A program made the position numbers and the translations under genes. A DNA stretch of 64,000 nucleotides from Allacma fusca (lineage: Eukaryota > Arthropoda > Collembola > Symphypleona > Sminthuridae), in NCBI GenBank assembly GCA_947179485.1, contig OX359246.1, positions 55,531,632-55,595,631 of the forward strand, in the 5' to 3' direction. The notes under the pieces are model-generated. The model did no database searches and had not been told where the DNA came from. It saw only the letters and a program-made list of their open reading frames with translations. Shown here piece after piece: positions 48,234 to 59,800 of this stretch; the first letter of the stretch is position 1; every line of letters begins with the position of its first letter.

Positions 48234-50009
48234 ATGCTGAAGATAAATCAGCTCATTACTCTTGCTCTATTAGCGTCTGTTGGGCCAAACCATGCGAGGA
48301 CAGATAGATCTGGAGGGTATACACGGGCAACTTTAAGGCCTATCCAGAGCAGTAAGTTTGATTGGGAACAATGATTTCCTATTCAATAATTATGTCGGAT
48401 TATCCTCAAAGCATTCTCTCCAGTTGGAGTTATTTGATTTGAATTTTCGAGCAGATTATGGAATTCCAGTTATGAAAGATGGTTTCACCAAACTGACTGA
48501 CATGTTGGAATCCATCGATATAAAATTGAATCAAATGAGCGCACGGATCGACAGATTGGAGGAATTGGTGGCTAACAATCCTGTCATTCGTAAGATTTTT
48601 AATTTACTTTTAGCAAAATATCAGCTCATATGTATGTCTTCAATATGTAATTATTACCTCTATAAGTAGTTGTATTTGTGTAGGTACACGCATTATACTG
48701 TCTAAAATAATTTGTTCAATTATTGGGGCAAAATCAAAATACTTTATAAAAATTCACAGAAAGAATAGAATCTGTAACGACCAGCTTACAGGCGAAGATC
48801 CAAAGTTTGGAAAGACGAGTCGACAAGCCTTTGTTGGGTGAGTATATAATTTTATAGGATGTTGAGAGTAGTAATTGAGTTTTGGGATTAGTCAATAATT
48901 TTGCTTGGAATTGTGTTAATCACCTACATGGCTCTCAATTTTTTACTTGTTTTTTTAGACGCTATCATCCGCAATCCAGAAGCAAAACTTTTTAAAGGGG
49001 AAAACTTCACGGGTAATTTTGGCTTCCCTAGAATAGTTAGCCCTAATTATTTGTTAATTATTGCATAATTATTTTTAATAATGCTAAACATTACTAGTGT
49101 TAGAGCTTGATGATATAGTACCATATAATTGTTCCAATTAATACTGAGCTATATTATAATCATTGTGATTATCAATGTCAGTTTTAATGGAATGGATTTT
49201 GGTTGAAATATGCAGGAGAAATAGAGGTCTACGACATTGACTCCACAGGATGGGGAACAGGATGTCAAAATCTGGGGAATTTGAACAACTCCGTAGCCTC
49301 GGCCTCTACTTTTGGTAAATGTGTCCGCTTGTTCCAGGAGCCATATTGTGATGGGGTGTCCCTTGCTGTGTACCCTGGGAGCGAGAAGTCCCGCAAAGTG
49401 CTAAGCCCGGAGTTAACTTCCGTGTCATCGGTGGGACCCTGCCTTACGGAAGAGTTTGATCACGCGAACTTCGGAGACTTGGCTAGAAAAACCATTGTGA
49501 AAAATGTGGAAAATCTCAGAGAGAATATCCCGGACCTCCTCACGTTCCCCGGAATTGGGTTAAGAACCTCCGTCATTGAAGTCAGCAACGAATTTTCGGT
49601 TCGAAGATACGTCCTCGGACCCAACAAGCGACCTGAGTACCTCGTCAGTGTGATCAAATCAAAGCATTTAGGTATTACAACCGAACTCAATGCCAAAATG
49701 GAGGACAGTGTTTACTTCAGATCTCTGAAGCCCGTATCGGGGGATGTTGTTGGTTACGGAGTCCCTGTTGAACTTGGTGGACCAGCTAATTCAACTTATA
49801 ACATTTTCCCGCAAACAAGTGCTGGGGCAGAGCAATGGCGCTTGCTGACATCGGAAGTTCCGGATTTTTTAATGCAGCAAGATACTAATTACGTAATCCT
49901 GGGCGTCCAATTCTATTACGCGGATGATTGGGAAACTAGGCCATATGCATTTACGTATAATATATTTCACAATGGGACCAAACTTTATTATGGACGGGTG
50001 CAAAATTAA
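48234..50009 (+). CDS. secreted coiled-coil / crystallin-like / nuclease-like protein
   Basis: Five exons: 48234-48351, 48455-48589, 48760-48837, 48959-49012, 49216-50009 (1179 nt, 392 aa; every phase agrees). The start is the Met before a signal peptide (MLKINQLITLALLASVGP). Residues about 45-110 form a coiled coil (LTDMLESIDIKLNQM, ARIDRLEELV, LQAKIQSLERRV). Then comes a Cys region (TGCQNLG, KCVRLFQEPYCDG, SSVGPC) reminiscent of beta/gamma-crystallin-like or SMPI-type folds. The C-terminal part (VSVIKSKHLGITTELN, GYGVPVELGGPANSTYNIFP, WETRPYAFTY) resembles DNA/RNA non-specific endonuclease-like domains of the EssD/Endonuclea_NS_2 type. The usual catalytic GH motif is replaced by GYG, so nuclease activity is doubtful. 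The family assignment is from memory and tentative. AATAAA at 50106 fits its poly(A) signal. Confidence 0.8.
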
Positions 50010-50105
50010 TGGGTATTAGTTCCTTGGTTGCAGTACAATTCCATAGCTCCAAATCTTGTGGCACTAATGCTATAATGTAAACCTATGTTAGGTTAACCTA
50101 TCAGG

Positions 50106-50111
50106 AATAAA
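50106..50111 (+). terminator. candidate poly(A) signal of the nuclease-like gene
   Basis: AATAAA lies 97 nt after the stop. The surrounding words (AATAAATTATAAATTAC) recur near 59920 downstream of the relic copy of this gene. Confidence 0.5.
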
Positions 50112-50392
50112 TTATAAATTACGGCTGGGAATCCACAGAGCTACGGATTAATCCGTTTTATTTAAAGCGTTTATTTTCTATACAAAATAATTATCATTTC
50201 TGTCAGACTTGACACTTTTTTTTCCATATGGGCACATTTTAGTTCGAGTTTAATTATTACACACAGCATCTGTTGGCAGGAGAATGCTATTATTTGCTAC
50301 TTTGTATATTGTAATCACATTACATGTGGCTAGCTAAAATATGTTTGACTATAAGTATTACAAAATGAGATTGAAATTTCGTACGTGCGGGT

Positions 50393-50563
50393 TCTACGCG
50401 TTCGTACGTGCTTCTGTTCGGAACGGGATCGGGACAGTTTCGGGACAAAATTTTTATCCCCATGTTATTTTGGGACGGTATGGGGACACATTTTTGTCCC
50501 GAGGATTTCGGGACGGGACGGAATTGTCTGCGGGACAAAAAATTGTCCCCATTACAAGCCCTA
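50393..50563. mobile_element. possible short non-autonomous DNA element rich in GGGAC words
   Basis: A 171-bp stretch full of CGGGAC/GTCCC words is bounded by the 8-bp direct repeat GTGCGGGT (50385-50392 and 50564-50571). The right end (TAGGGCTTG inward) looks hAT-like, but I see no matching left terminal inverted repeat, so the boundaries are uncertain. Confidence 0.4.
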
Positions 50564-50689
50564 GTGCGGGTGCAAAATTACTTGGAAATTAATACAAGTT
50601 GCACCACTGGCAGCATTGCTCAGTAAAATTGTAATAATCAAAACAAATCCCTTCGTGGCTGGTTTTCTACCCTGAAGCCAACGTTAAGA

Positions 50690-51480
50690 TTGTTGGAATA
50701 TTTGTCGAGACGTTTTGAGTTGAATATTTTAAGAAATCTCGCCAAAATATGCGCTCTTAACTAATCACAAGTAGCCTGAGGGTGGTCAACTCTCAGATGA
50801 TTTCTTCTAGGCAAAAAAAGGTGAAAGGTAAAACTGATAAAAAAATCGGTGAATTTGAATTACTGTCCAAATTTTGAATAGGATTTAGAAATTTCGGTTT
50901 GCATTATTTTAGCTTGTAGGTATAGTATATAAATAGCTTTTCAATGAGATATTATTGACCGAGATGCGACATTCAGGTCAAATTTAGGCTTTTCGGATTT
51001 CACAATCACTTCCAAAATTTGTTTTTTCGAAATTGCAAAGACCAATGAACATGAATTTGATTTTTTAAATTTATTTAATAACTTGATGAAAAGAAAATTT
51101 GATTTAAAATTGAAAAAAGGGACTGCCAAACCTCAGATGATTCCTTCTTGACAAAAACAAAATTTTGGTCAAAAATTTAGTGAATTCGAATATCCCGTCA
51201 AAAATCTGCCTACGATTTCGAAATTTCGGCTAACATTACTTTGACTTAACAATTACATACCTTTTCAATGAGGTGACCCGCAAACCAAAAATTATTTCAG
51301 TTTTTTGAAAGTACTTCGCGTTCTCAAAATCGGTATTTTTGGTATTTTGATTTCCAATCAATATGAATTAATTTTTTTTAAATTATTCAAAAACTCTGCC
51401 ATAAGACGATTAGTCCTGAGGGGGTGGGTCAGGTCTCAGATAATTCTTTCTAGTTAAAACAAACTAGTAAAAGCCATGTG
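50690..51480. repeat. decayed tandem repeat, about three units of 300-360 bp
   Basis: Blocks near 50770, 51120 and 51405 share CTCAGATGATT(T/C)CTTCT and flanking words (gcctgagggtggtcaactctcag; tcctgagggggtgggtcaggtctcag), each followed by AAAATTTTG-rich text and TTTTCAATGAG. The copies are strongly diverged. Confidence 0.5.
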
Positions 51481-51589
51481 TTTCACAGGGACAATTACTT
51501 GAAGTGGTAGTGTGATTGTAGAAATTAAAAGCCAAACGGCTTACGAATTAAGTCCTGTCGTAGAGACTTGCATGCCTAAATCGTACGCG

Positions 51590-51735
51590 CGTGTATTATT
51601 AAATAAACGGACAGGTAGTGCTCGTTAATAATGAGTGCTTGGCATGCCACATTTTGGGCGTTATGTGTGAAGCCATTGAACTATGAACGCGCGGAACTTT
51701 AAATAAACGGACAGAAAGTGCCCTTTAATAATAAG
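51590..51735. repeat. direct repeat around TAAATAAACGGACAG
   Basis: TTAAATAAACGGACAG followed by AGTGC and TTAATAAT occurs twice, about 100 bp apart, separated by sequence containing GCATGCC. Confidence 0.6.
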
Positions 51736-52322
51736 AATGCCATGTCAAAAATCAGGTAAAAATTCACGTTTTTTTTCGAAATTTCCCGGTCAAAATTTTG
51801 AAGATCTGTAAATGAATGTAAAGATCTGAGGCGGGTTTACTCAGACAGTTCGAACGATGTACTACACTTCTTTTACGGTTCAAAGGTAAGTACCCCAGAA
51901 AATCAGAAAGATGATCCGAAATAACAGGTCAAAATTGACGGTTTTTTCAAAATTTTCCGGTCAAAATTTTGAAAACTCGTAAATTTAAGTCAAAATTTCA
52001 TTCCAAGTCTGGAATTATATCCAGTTTACACCCAGTTTTGTTTTTAATCATATAATGGTTGGGAAATCAATACAAGAAAATAGCTACAAACAGTGAATTT
52101 TTGCATTATTTTTTTAATGTTTCAACTGGAAGTCACTTAAGAAAGTTGGAATCTGCATAAAATCAAATAATGACAGCTACAGAATTCAATAAATATCAAG
52201 ACTCGCTGATTGAGTAAGCACTTGAGGAAGCTGATGCATGAAAATGAATTCAATCAAGCATTAAATATATTACATCTAGGCTTGTAAAGTATAAACAAAA
52301 TACGAAATAAGTGTAATTATAC

Positions 52323-53785
52323 CAGACATGTCCAGCCTTAGAAGGCTAACCTTCAATGAAGGCTTCATTGAAGGCGGAATATCAATTTTCCAGAGAGGTG
52401 GGAAGGGAAGGCCGGAAGGCTGATTTAATTCGGGAAGGCTGAAGAAAGCCTTCCTATTATTATCAGATAACGGAAGGCGAAGGAAGGAAGTATGTAAAGT
52501 AGCCCTCTGCTACTTAGAAGGCTTCGCGCCAGTGCCTGTCATGGGATCAGAAAAGTCGTTCCCATTCCCGTTCCCACAGTTCGGGTTTGGGTACAAGGCA
52601 GAACCCAATTCCCAAATTGCACCCGAAATCTTGTGAACAAAAGTACCGCACCCAGACCCGAAATTTTTAAAATTATAGCACCCAAACCCGTTCCCGTTCC
52701 TGTTCCCAAAAATTAATTTTGGGTGCACCCAAACCCATACCCAAAACCCTGGAACGCGTTCCCGTACCCGAAACGGAAGTTCATATATTCAAGGATAAAA
52801 GTTATACATTATACATATATACTTATTGTTTCAATTTTTGCTAACAATGGATACACACAATTCCACTCATTCTATTTGTTATATTTCATTTTACTTAGGT
52901 AATTAATTTTGTAATTTTGAAGTCACCTTACAACTGCTAAGCACAACATACGCATATAATTAATTTTTATTGTCACATTTCATCATTCGACGTGGGATGA
53001 TCTGTTCAAACAAAGAGCGTTTGCCTCTAAACTACAACAACGACACAAAAATTACACACACCAGCAGGTCACACCACACCAAAACAAATCAATCATGTAA
53101 TTATCGTTACGCTCGCAAGATTGCTCTGTACACGGGTACGCATGAACAGAAACGGGTTTTTGAGCATACCGTTCCCGTTCCTGTTGGGTACAGATCCCAT
53201 TCAGCCTGTATTGCACCCGTTCCCATATGGGTTCCTGTTCCCACATACTATAATGGGAAAGGTTGGTTCCCAAACCTGTACCCACACTTTTGGGTGAAAA
53301 CATTTTGCACCCATATGATACCCGTTCCCGTTCCTGCACCCAAACACCCGGGTGTGACCCGTTCCCATGACAGGCACTGCTTCGCGCATGCAATGAGCTA
53401 CAATAGGTAGTTACAAATACAACAATGAGAGTGTACTAAAAACGCTACAAATGCATGATGTACAGTTATATGCACAATGAGACTTACTTCATTGCTTCTG
53501 ATTTTAATAAACGAACTCAATTGAGTAAATTGTATCGCTGATTTTCAGGTGTTTTACCTGCAAAAGGGTTGTTAAAATGCATTTCTATGGTTTTTCGTGT
53601 TATAAAGGCTGAATAGGAAGGAAGGCTGAAGGCTGGAGGCATTAAATTAATAAGTAAAATAGGGCTGAAGGAAGGCAAAATATTTTGAAGGCTTCCTTTA
53701 ATACATAGAAGGATGAAGGAATGCATTTTTTCAAAAAATTGCCTTCGAAGGTTTGAAGGAAGGCAATTTCATTTGGACATCTCTG
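52323..53785. mobile_element. outer hAT-type non-autonomous element, interrupted
   Basis: Terminal inverted repeats CAGACATGTCCA (52323-52334) and TGGACATCTCTG (53774-53785) differ at one base. A perfect 8-bp target duplication AATTATAC flanks them (52315-52322, 53786-53793), as expected for hAT transposons. The interior is rich in GAAGGC/GCCTTC words, and there is no transposase frame. Removing the nested insertion leaves about 605 bp. Confidence 0.85.
52530..53379. mobile_element. inner hAT-type non-autonomous element nested in the outer one
   Basis: Perfect 17-bp terminal inverted repeats CAGTGCCTGTCATGGGA (52530-52546 and, inverted, 53363-53379) are flanked by a perfect 8-bp target duplication CTTCGCGC (52522-52529, 53380-53387). 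Both subterminal regions are arrays of CCCGTTCCC and GGGT(G/A)C words, and the AT-rich centre codes for nothing. At 850 bp with no transposase, it must have been mobilised in trans. It landed inside the outer element and is the younger of the two. Confidence 0.92.
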
Positions 53786-53879
53786 AATTATACTGTTGCT
53801 AATAATTATTCAGACACTCCATTGAATATATACTAACGCCTCACTGGAACTATCAATAAGCTAAAACTTTAAGGCTTTC

Positions 53880-54600
53880 CTGGACCATGGTCAATGATAT
53901 GATTTTACGAAGCTGATCTGGTCTTCGGACTTTCGAACCTGACCAGACTGCACCGGCATCTCCAGAAACAACAAAAAACAAACGTAATTTAAGTTCTTGC
54001 AGCATAGTTAAATTTGAATGAATGATAAATTATATAATAAATATAAAAGCATGCATAATTTGATAAAGTTAATACTCGGAGAAACCTATCTACACAGTAT
54101 GTATGTAGTTACATCTCGAGAACGATATAAGTAAACAGTTTTAAACAAACTGAGTGCTCAAAACCTGTGTTAATTTTACTATTGTAAACGATGATCACTA
54201 GCTTTTGGGACATTTGCGAAGATTTCCGAAGGATTATAAAATTTGAGTGATGGACTTACACTTGACACCCTCTAAAATCATCCCGCTCCTTTTCTTTAGA
54301 GCATTTATTGAAGCAAAGGCCAGAAACAACGAACTTAGTAGTTAATTATAAAATCACATTTTATTTAGTTTTCTATTTTTGTTTTTACCAAAAATTAATT
54401 CTTTAACATGTTCCAACGGGATTTTGTTTTTAATATTTTATTTTGCAAAATTTTAGGACTATATATATATATATAGTCCTGGGATCTGACGTGGTCCTGA
54501 TATTGAGTAATTTTACCTGGTCTGGTCGAATTGCTGGACCAGACAATAATTGCACCATTATAAATGGTCCGGACCAGATCATTAATTTTTATCCCTAGCG
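53880..54600. repeat. probable decayed DNA-element debris (CCAGACC/GGTCTGG-rich)
   Basis: Clusters of GGTCTGG/CCAGACC/GGTCCGGACC words occur near both ends (53.9 and 54.5 kb) with a (TA)n run at about 54461. The right edge (ATCCCTAGCG) resembles the TAGGG-type end seen at 50560, but I could not find a target duplication. Confidence 0.35.
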
Positions 54601-55461
54601 TTGTCAGCTAAAATATTCTACCCAGAACAAAATATCAAGCAATTATATAATTATATATGTGTGTGTGTACGTCCGAAAATCTTTGAATCCTGGCGTTTGA
54701 TTGAATGATCCCCACTGTCATTCCTGATTTCATCCTCAGATTGAGTTTAATCATTACAGTAATAGAGCTTTCACCAATTCTGAAGTAACAAAGCGGGTGC
54801 GTGCGTACATGCAATATGTGTTTTCTCATATGATCGTATACACATCGGAAATGAATTCTAAATTACGGCCGAATAACACCACATAGTAAATATGAAAACC
54901 CGCTGATTGTAACTAAAGGAAGATCATGGACGTAATTACTCCAGCCAAGCACTAAAAATAACGACATTGTCGAAAGTCGTATGGCTGAAGAACTGTCAAC
55001 ATTACTTGAATACAAAAGCGAGCTTTTCTGTAGGTTTTATGTACAACACTAGCTCCCAGTCCACTATACATGCAAGGTTAACAACTTCATAAGTTGCAAT
55101 ACCACAAATCTACAGGCTATTTCTACAGGCTTGAAAAAGCACTTAGATTGTAAATAAAATTGACATTCCTACCAGGTTTGACACTTTTTTCCAGACATGC
55201 ATATTTTAGTTCGAGTTTAATAGCATAAACATCTAGAGAGAGGAAAACGCTATTTGTGCCACTTTGTACATATGTATGTATGTAATATATTGCATTCACG
55301 TTTAACGATACACATATGCATCCATCTCGTTTGTTCTATAAAAATCCCATTCAGTTTCTGCGCCTTTGTGAATGGAACAACAACCAAGATCATAAAACAA
55401 ATCATTGCAAAAATTTGATTGGAAATATTCAATATTTATTTTAGACATACAGAATACACAC

Positions 55462-55550
55462 GGAAGCTCATTGTAACAACTGAACTTCTATGTTAGTTAC
55501 ATTTTGCAAGTCAACTGTTGTACGTCCCGATTCTCTATAAGTTCTAAATA
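55462..55550 (+). promoter_or_regulatory. conserved 5' flank / UTR of the first DUF4789 gene
   Basis: These roughly 89 bp are nearly identical to 60595-60683 before the second gene, while introns have diverged more. This suggests a conserved 5' UTR or proximal promoter. A TATAAAA occurs further up at 55337-55343 but is not matched exactly in copy 2. Confidence 0.45.
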
Positions 55551-56818
55551 ATGTTACCTACAAGTTCTAACTTACATTTAGCGGTTGCAATGTGTGCTAT
55601 AGCAGTTGCTTTGGAATGGAGTTCCATTTTCGATCCAGGTGTACAAGCTTTTCAAATAAAAACTGTTCCGGAAGGCTCCAAAATGTCATCCGTTGGTAGA
55701 TTAGAAAATGAAACAATTCAAGACCCTCAACCCAAAAGGTAGAAAGTGTTGTACCCGTCCTGTTAAACCTTTGGAAATTATATAGCATGGTCTCTATTCA
55801 TTTTATTTTTCCTAGTTAAAAGTCACGATTATATAGTCTCAACTGAGGGGCAAAAATTATTATTGGAAACCGTCATCTTAAATTAATTCAAGAGAAAATA
55901 TGTCTACAAACACATAGCGTTGTTGCATCGACGAAGTTAATGTAATTCATAATGAAATGCGATTTGAAGCTTCACAAGGAAGCATCGCAGTTTTATAATA
56001 CGAATCATTCCCTTTTAATTATTCAGACATTGTTGTTTCATTTTGTCACTGTATAACAGTTGAATTTTTCACGCACGCATTTATAATGTTTTTTAGAAAA
56101 CCAATACATTTTTTAATATTTTTCTGTTCTAACTGTATAGAGTATGCGCTGCTGGAGTGTATCTAAATCAAACGGGGAAATGTTACGAACGAGATACAGA
56201 GGGGCCTTGTGGAGCAATGATGAAAGTAACTTTGTCATCAGATAATAAAATGCTTACAGGATCATGCACTTGTAAGATATTTCCTCCGGATGGACCAACT
56301 GCTTGTGAAACTCGACCCACCTTGTTTTGGAGTACTAACAAACAATGCTACTTTATGTTTGACCAGGTAACATTGATGCTCCACCTATTTTATATAAAAT
56401 GCCATCAAAGATCCCTGTTGTCCTTTTTTTCAATTTGACTTTATGTTCGCAGGGACCATGTAAAGTGGGGGAATGGCTTGTGCTGAGCGAAAAGAAAGAA
56501 CCTAAATGTCAAAAAATCCCATGTCCAGAAAAATACGACCATGGAGCTCCACTGCTAGAGCCTTCAAATAAACCATATCTCAACTTCACTTTTGAATACC
56601 GGGGCAATTGTTATGCGACACAAACGCAGGGGTTCTGTTCCTCCGGTAAGCAGGTGGCATACTTCCCGAAAGGAAGTCTACTGCCCAAATGTACAGATGA
56701 GTCCAATCGATTCTGCGCTTCTGTTCGCACAATTACTCGTTCACGTTTTAATAGTTGTGGTAATGGGCAGCAGCCAGATGATTTTGGGGGCTGTGAACCT
56801 ACCACTCAACTTAAATAA
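55551..56818 (+). CDS. secreted DUF4789-type cysteine-rich protein, intact copy
   Basis: Three exons: 55551-55738, 56141-56366, 56453-56818 (780 nt, 259 aa; phases 2 and 0 agree). The N-terminus (LHLAVAMCAIAVALEW) is a signal peptide or anchor. Two related cysteine-rich repeats follow: GVYLNQTGKCY with EGPCGAMMKVTL, then DQGPCKVGEWLVL and KIPCPE, then EYRGNCYATQTQGFCSSGKQV and CGNGQQPDDFGGC. GxCY...GPC...G.W repeats are characteristic of DUF4789 proteins, which are common secreted proteins of unknown function in insects and other arthropods (from memory). A closely related paralogue sits 5.1 kb downstream. Function is unknown, and extracellular location is inferred from the leader and the many cysteines. 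Confidence 0.85.
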
Positions 56819-59800
56819 CATCTCTGTACAATAGCCTACGAGGAATTGGCTATCAGTATTTGAAATTTATTTTACAGTTATATCCGTTTTTGGTATTTTG
56901 CCTGTTTACTTTTATTTTAACTATTTTTAGGCTGCTACACATAATGTGTGGGTGTAAAAATTATTATTGATAGTTTTTAGTTTTTAATACTGTAATAATT
57001 ACCAAGTATTATAGAAGGCAGCACTTAGCGACTCGACCCTTAAATATACTTCGTTGAAATATGTATTAAAACGGGATGCTTTTTTTAATTGCTCTAAAGA
57101 ATTCAGCATTGCTACACTTCTCACTCAGTACATTTACTATGTCAAAATTATAATTACCACAAAAGCACCCTTGGTTTCATCCTTTGATTATCAATGGAGT
57201 TTTTGCATATCTCATGAAACCCTCGAATTAATGCAGATGGTATTGCTGGAAATGTTTCGGTGTGTTCCAAGATTTCTGGACTGGTCTGCATGGTCAAAGA
57301 GCAGGACAATTCCTTATTGTCTGCTCTACTCAGTCGGACCAACGAATATGGTCCGGCGGATTTCCTCGACCAGAAAAATATGGTGTCTTTACGGTATTTG
57401 AATAATTTTATTTCAGGAAGTCCCAGGCTCATTAATGTTGATTATGTTTATTTTATTTGGAGTGGATTTTACCCAAAAAGTACAAATGGAGGTACAAATA
57501 ACCGTAGTTTCTGGGCCAACAGCCCAGAATTACTGAATATGTATGTATGTGTATACGTTGGTTATTTATTCTGTTAAGTGCATACAACAAGGTCATCACT
57601 GTTTTCCAATCGCGCTGTTTCTGGCTCATGTTTAAAAAAAACCGTTATGGAAAGGATCCGTATGATTTTGCAGGGTAGTACTCAACTTAAATCAACTTCT
57701 TTGACAAATAAACTCCCCGAAACAATAATTATGAGCGATTAGAAATTTTTTAAAATTATTACGTTTTATTTTGATACTAATGTTTTTACTTCCGATGAAT
57801 CCCGGCGTGCGTTTGGGAATAGTTTTTCCCAAGCAAAATATCAAACAATTTATTGACTATAATAATAATAAAGTTAATTATTATTAGTTATTATTCCAGC
57901 AAAGTAATTGGTATATTTCAGTTGCGTGCTATCCGGTACTAAACACTGAAAACATTTTCTGCTAATAACTTCAAACAACATTTTTTGTGTGTTTTGTGAA
58001 AGTCACCGAGCAAAGCTAAAAGACTTGTGTATGCTGTTGTCACTTGTAATGGAGCTTGGGATAGATATTCCATCCCGTCCCCGTTCCGTCCAAAATTTCA
58101 ATGGAGACATTATTGCGGGTCTCGTCCCGTAGCTATATTTAAAAACAACTGCTCCAGTCCTTCCTGTCCGATTCGGGTACTGAAATAATCGGTGTCTCAA
58201 TCTCATTCCAAATGTAAATAATAGATAGACTTAATAAACGCAAGATCAAATGCATAGTTTTAGGCATAATTACAGTAATTGCATTTTCTAAGCATTCTAT
58301 GCAAAGAATTTCATTAAATACGAATTATTTGTATATAAGTTTATCGGCCGTGACAAAGCAAGGTGTTTTAGCTATGTACATTTTCAATGAAAATCAAATT
58401 GGTCTACATACAATTTCACCATAGCAAATTGAACTAATTACTTACACTTACATTGAATCCTTGCAAAAAGTACCATTTTTGTCTATTGACTGATGTTGTG
58501 CAAATATAACAGTTCCTTCCTGATATTAAATATAATTTGAAATTATCTAAAGCTGTAACGATACCAGTTTGTTTCAACTGGTTGCAACCCCGGAACCGTC
58601 TATAAATCCCTGTCTCATAACGCCATAACGATACAATTATTTCTACAAAAATGACAACTCTCAAGTTTGGATCTAAACTCAAATTAAAGTTCGGATCCAG
58701 GTTCTAGTATTGGTTACGGTTTTTCTCCAGGATTAATTAAAAGATGTGAAGCTTAAATTTATGTTTGGAGGTTGAAGTGCAGTTTGAAATAAATTTGAAA
58801 CTTTATTGCTGGTGTTGACGCGAGTTCAAATCGTACGGGTTAATTGCAAGACAGGTTACATAATTTTAAGCTGAGGTTCAAGTTACAGAAGTTCTGGCTT
58901 GATTGGATATTGAGTTCACCCCAGACGTGACATGGGCAACAGCAACTGCAAAACAAATATTACATGCAACAACAAAATCCAACTACAACAAAATTAGAAC
59001 AAACAAAACTCATTTTGTGAAAACTTCACCTACAACAACAAATTACAGCATTATGTACATGTTTTTTAGGGGTTCACTCTCAAATCCCGTTGAGAAGAGA
59101 TTGCTCAGCCCTGCCAATGTGACCATTGCAGCCCTGTAAAATTTACTGTTTGCATTTAACGAAGCGGCCTGTTGCAATTGAGTATTAAAACAGGTGCCTT
59201 AGGCTCGCCTGTTAATTATGGCATTATGTATCGAAGTTTGTACACAAGTCGAGTGCTGTTCACAATTTTCCGAAGTCATGGGTTGCAATATCATCAAATA
59301 TGAATAAATCCGTGCATTTAATTTCCCCGCAAGTTGCAAATGTTCTCCTTAATCCTGATTTTGGTTGGAAACCTTAATCTTGAGTATGTCAAAACTGATA
59401 TAATTACTGGAAGTTCCAAGTGCCTACTTTATTTACAGACGCAAATAATGAATACACTACTGAAGAGTCCATACTGTACATATTAGAGTTAGGTTCCATT
59501 CCTTTTGCTGAGGAATTTTCACGTGAGTAATTTTGTTCCAAAATTTAACGATTTATTTCATCGTTCCATGTACATTCGTGTGAAGGTCAATATAATTGTC
59601 ACGCTTCCAAAATTGTTCCCTGATTGTGAGTTGAAATTGAAACAATAATGAGAGGTAGTTTTGCAGAGCATTGACTTCAGCTGACAATTGTTACTCCAAA
59701 AAGCTTTTGTTGGACTAGCCACAAGAAACTAATTACGTGATCCTGGTCGTCGTAGTCAGCTGCCAGACCTTTTATATAATTACATTTACAAATAAAATAT

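Larger units (their letters stand above)
50010..55550. other. transposon- and repeat-rich interval
   Basis: No intact gene. In order it holds: a module flank relic (50100-50340), a short GGGAC-rich element (50393-50563), three decayed tandem units (50690-51480), a short direct repeat (51590-51735), a further flank relic (52190-52300), two nested hAT-type elements (52323-53785), a CCAGACC-rich stretch (53880-54600) and the 5' flank of the first DUF4789 gene. Confidence 0.6.
54848..58060. repeat. tandem segmental duplication, copy 1 (contains the intact DUF4789 gene)
   Basis: Sequence before, within and after the DUF4789 gene is repeated about 5.1 kb downstream. Examples: CAAGTCAACTGTTGTACGTCCC at 55509 against 60642, GCAAGGTTAACA at 55073 against 60245, and GCTAAAAGAC near 58015 against 62312. 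Copy 1 has about 0.7 kb more 3' of the gene (around 57.0-57.6 kb) than copy 2. Confidence 0.75.

Noticed and set aside
52970..53410. 146-codon + strand frame and its - strand counterpart
   Set aside because: They lie within the inner transposable element and translate its CCCGTTCCC arrays, so they are not genes.
57154..57432. Open frames on both strands around 57.15-57.43 kb, including a protein-like + strand stretch with FQDFWTGLHGQRAGQFLIV
   Set aside because: No start, clear splice sites or known family. The frames overlap on opposite strands in the part of copy 1 that is missing from copy 2, so they may be chance or inserted debris.
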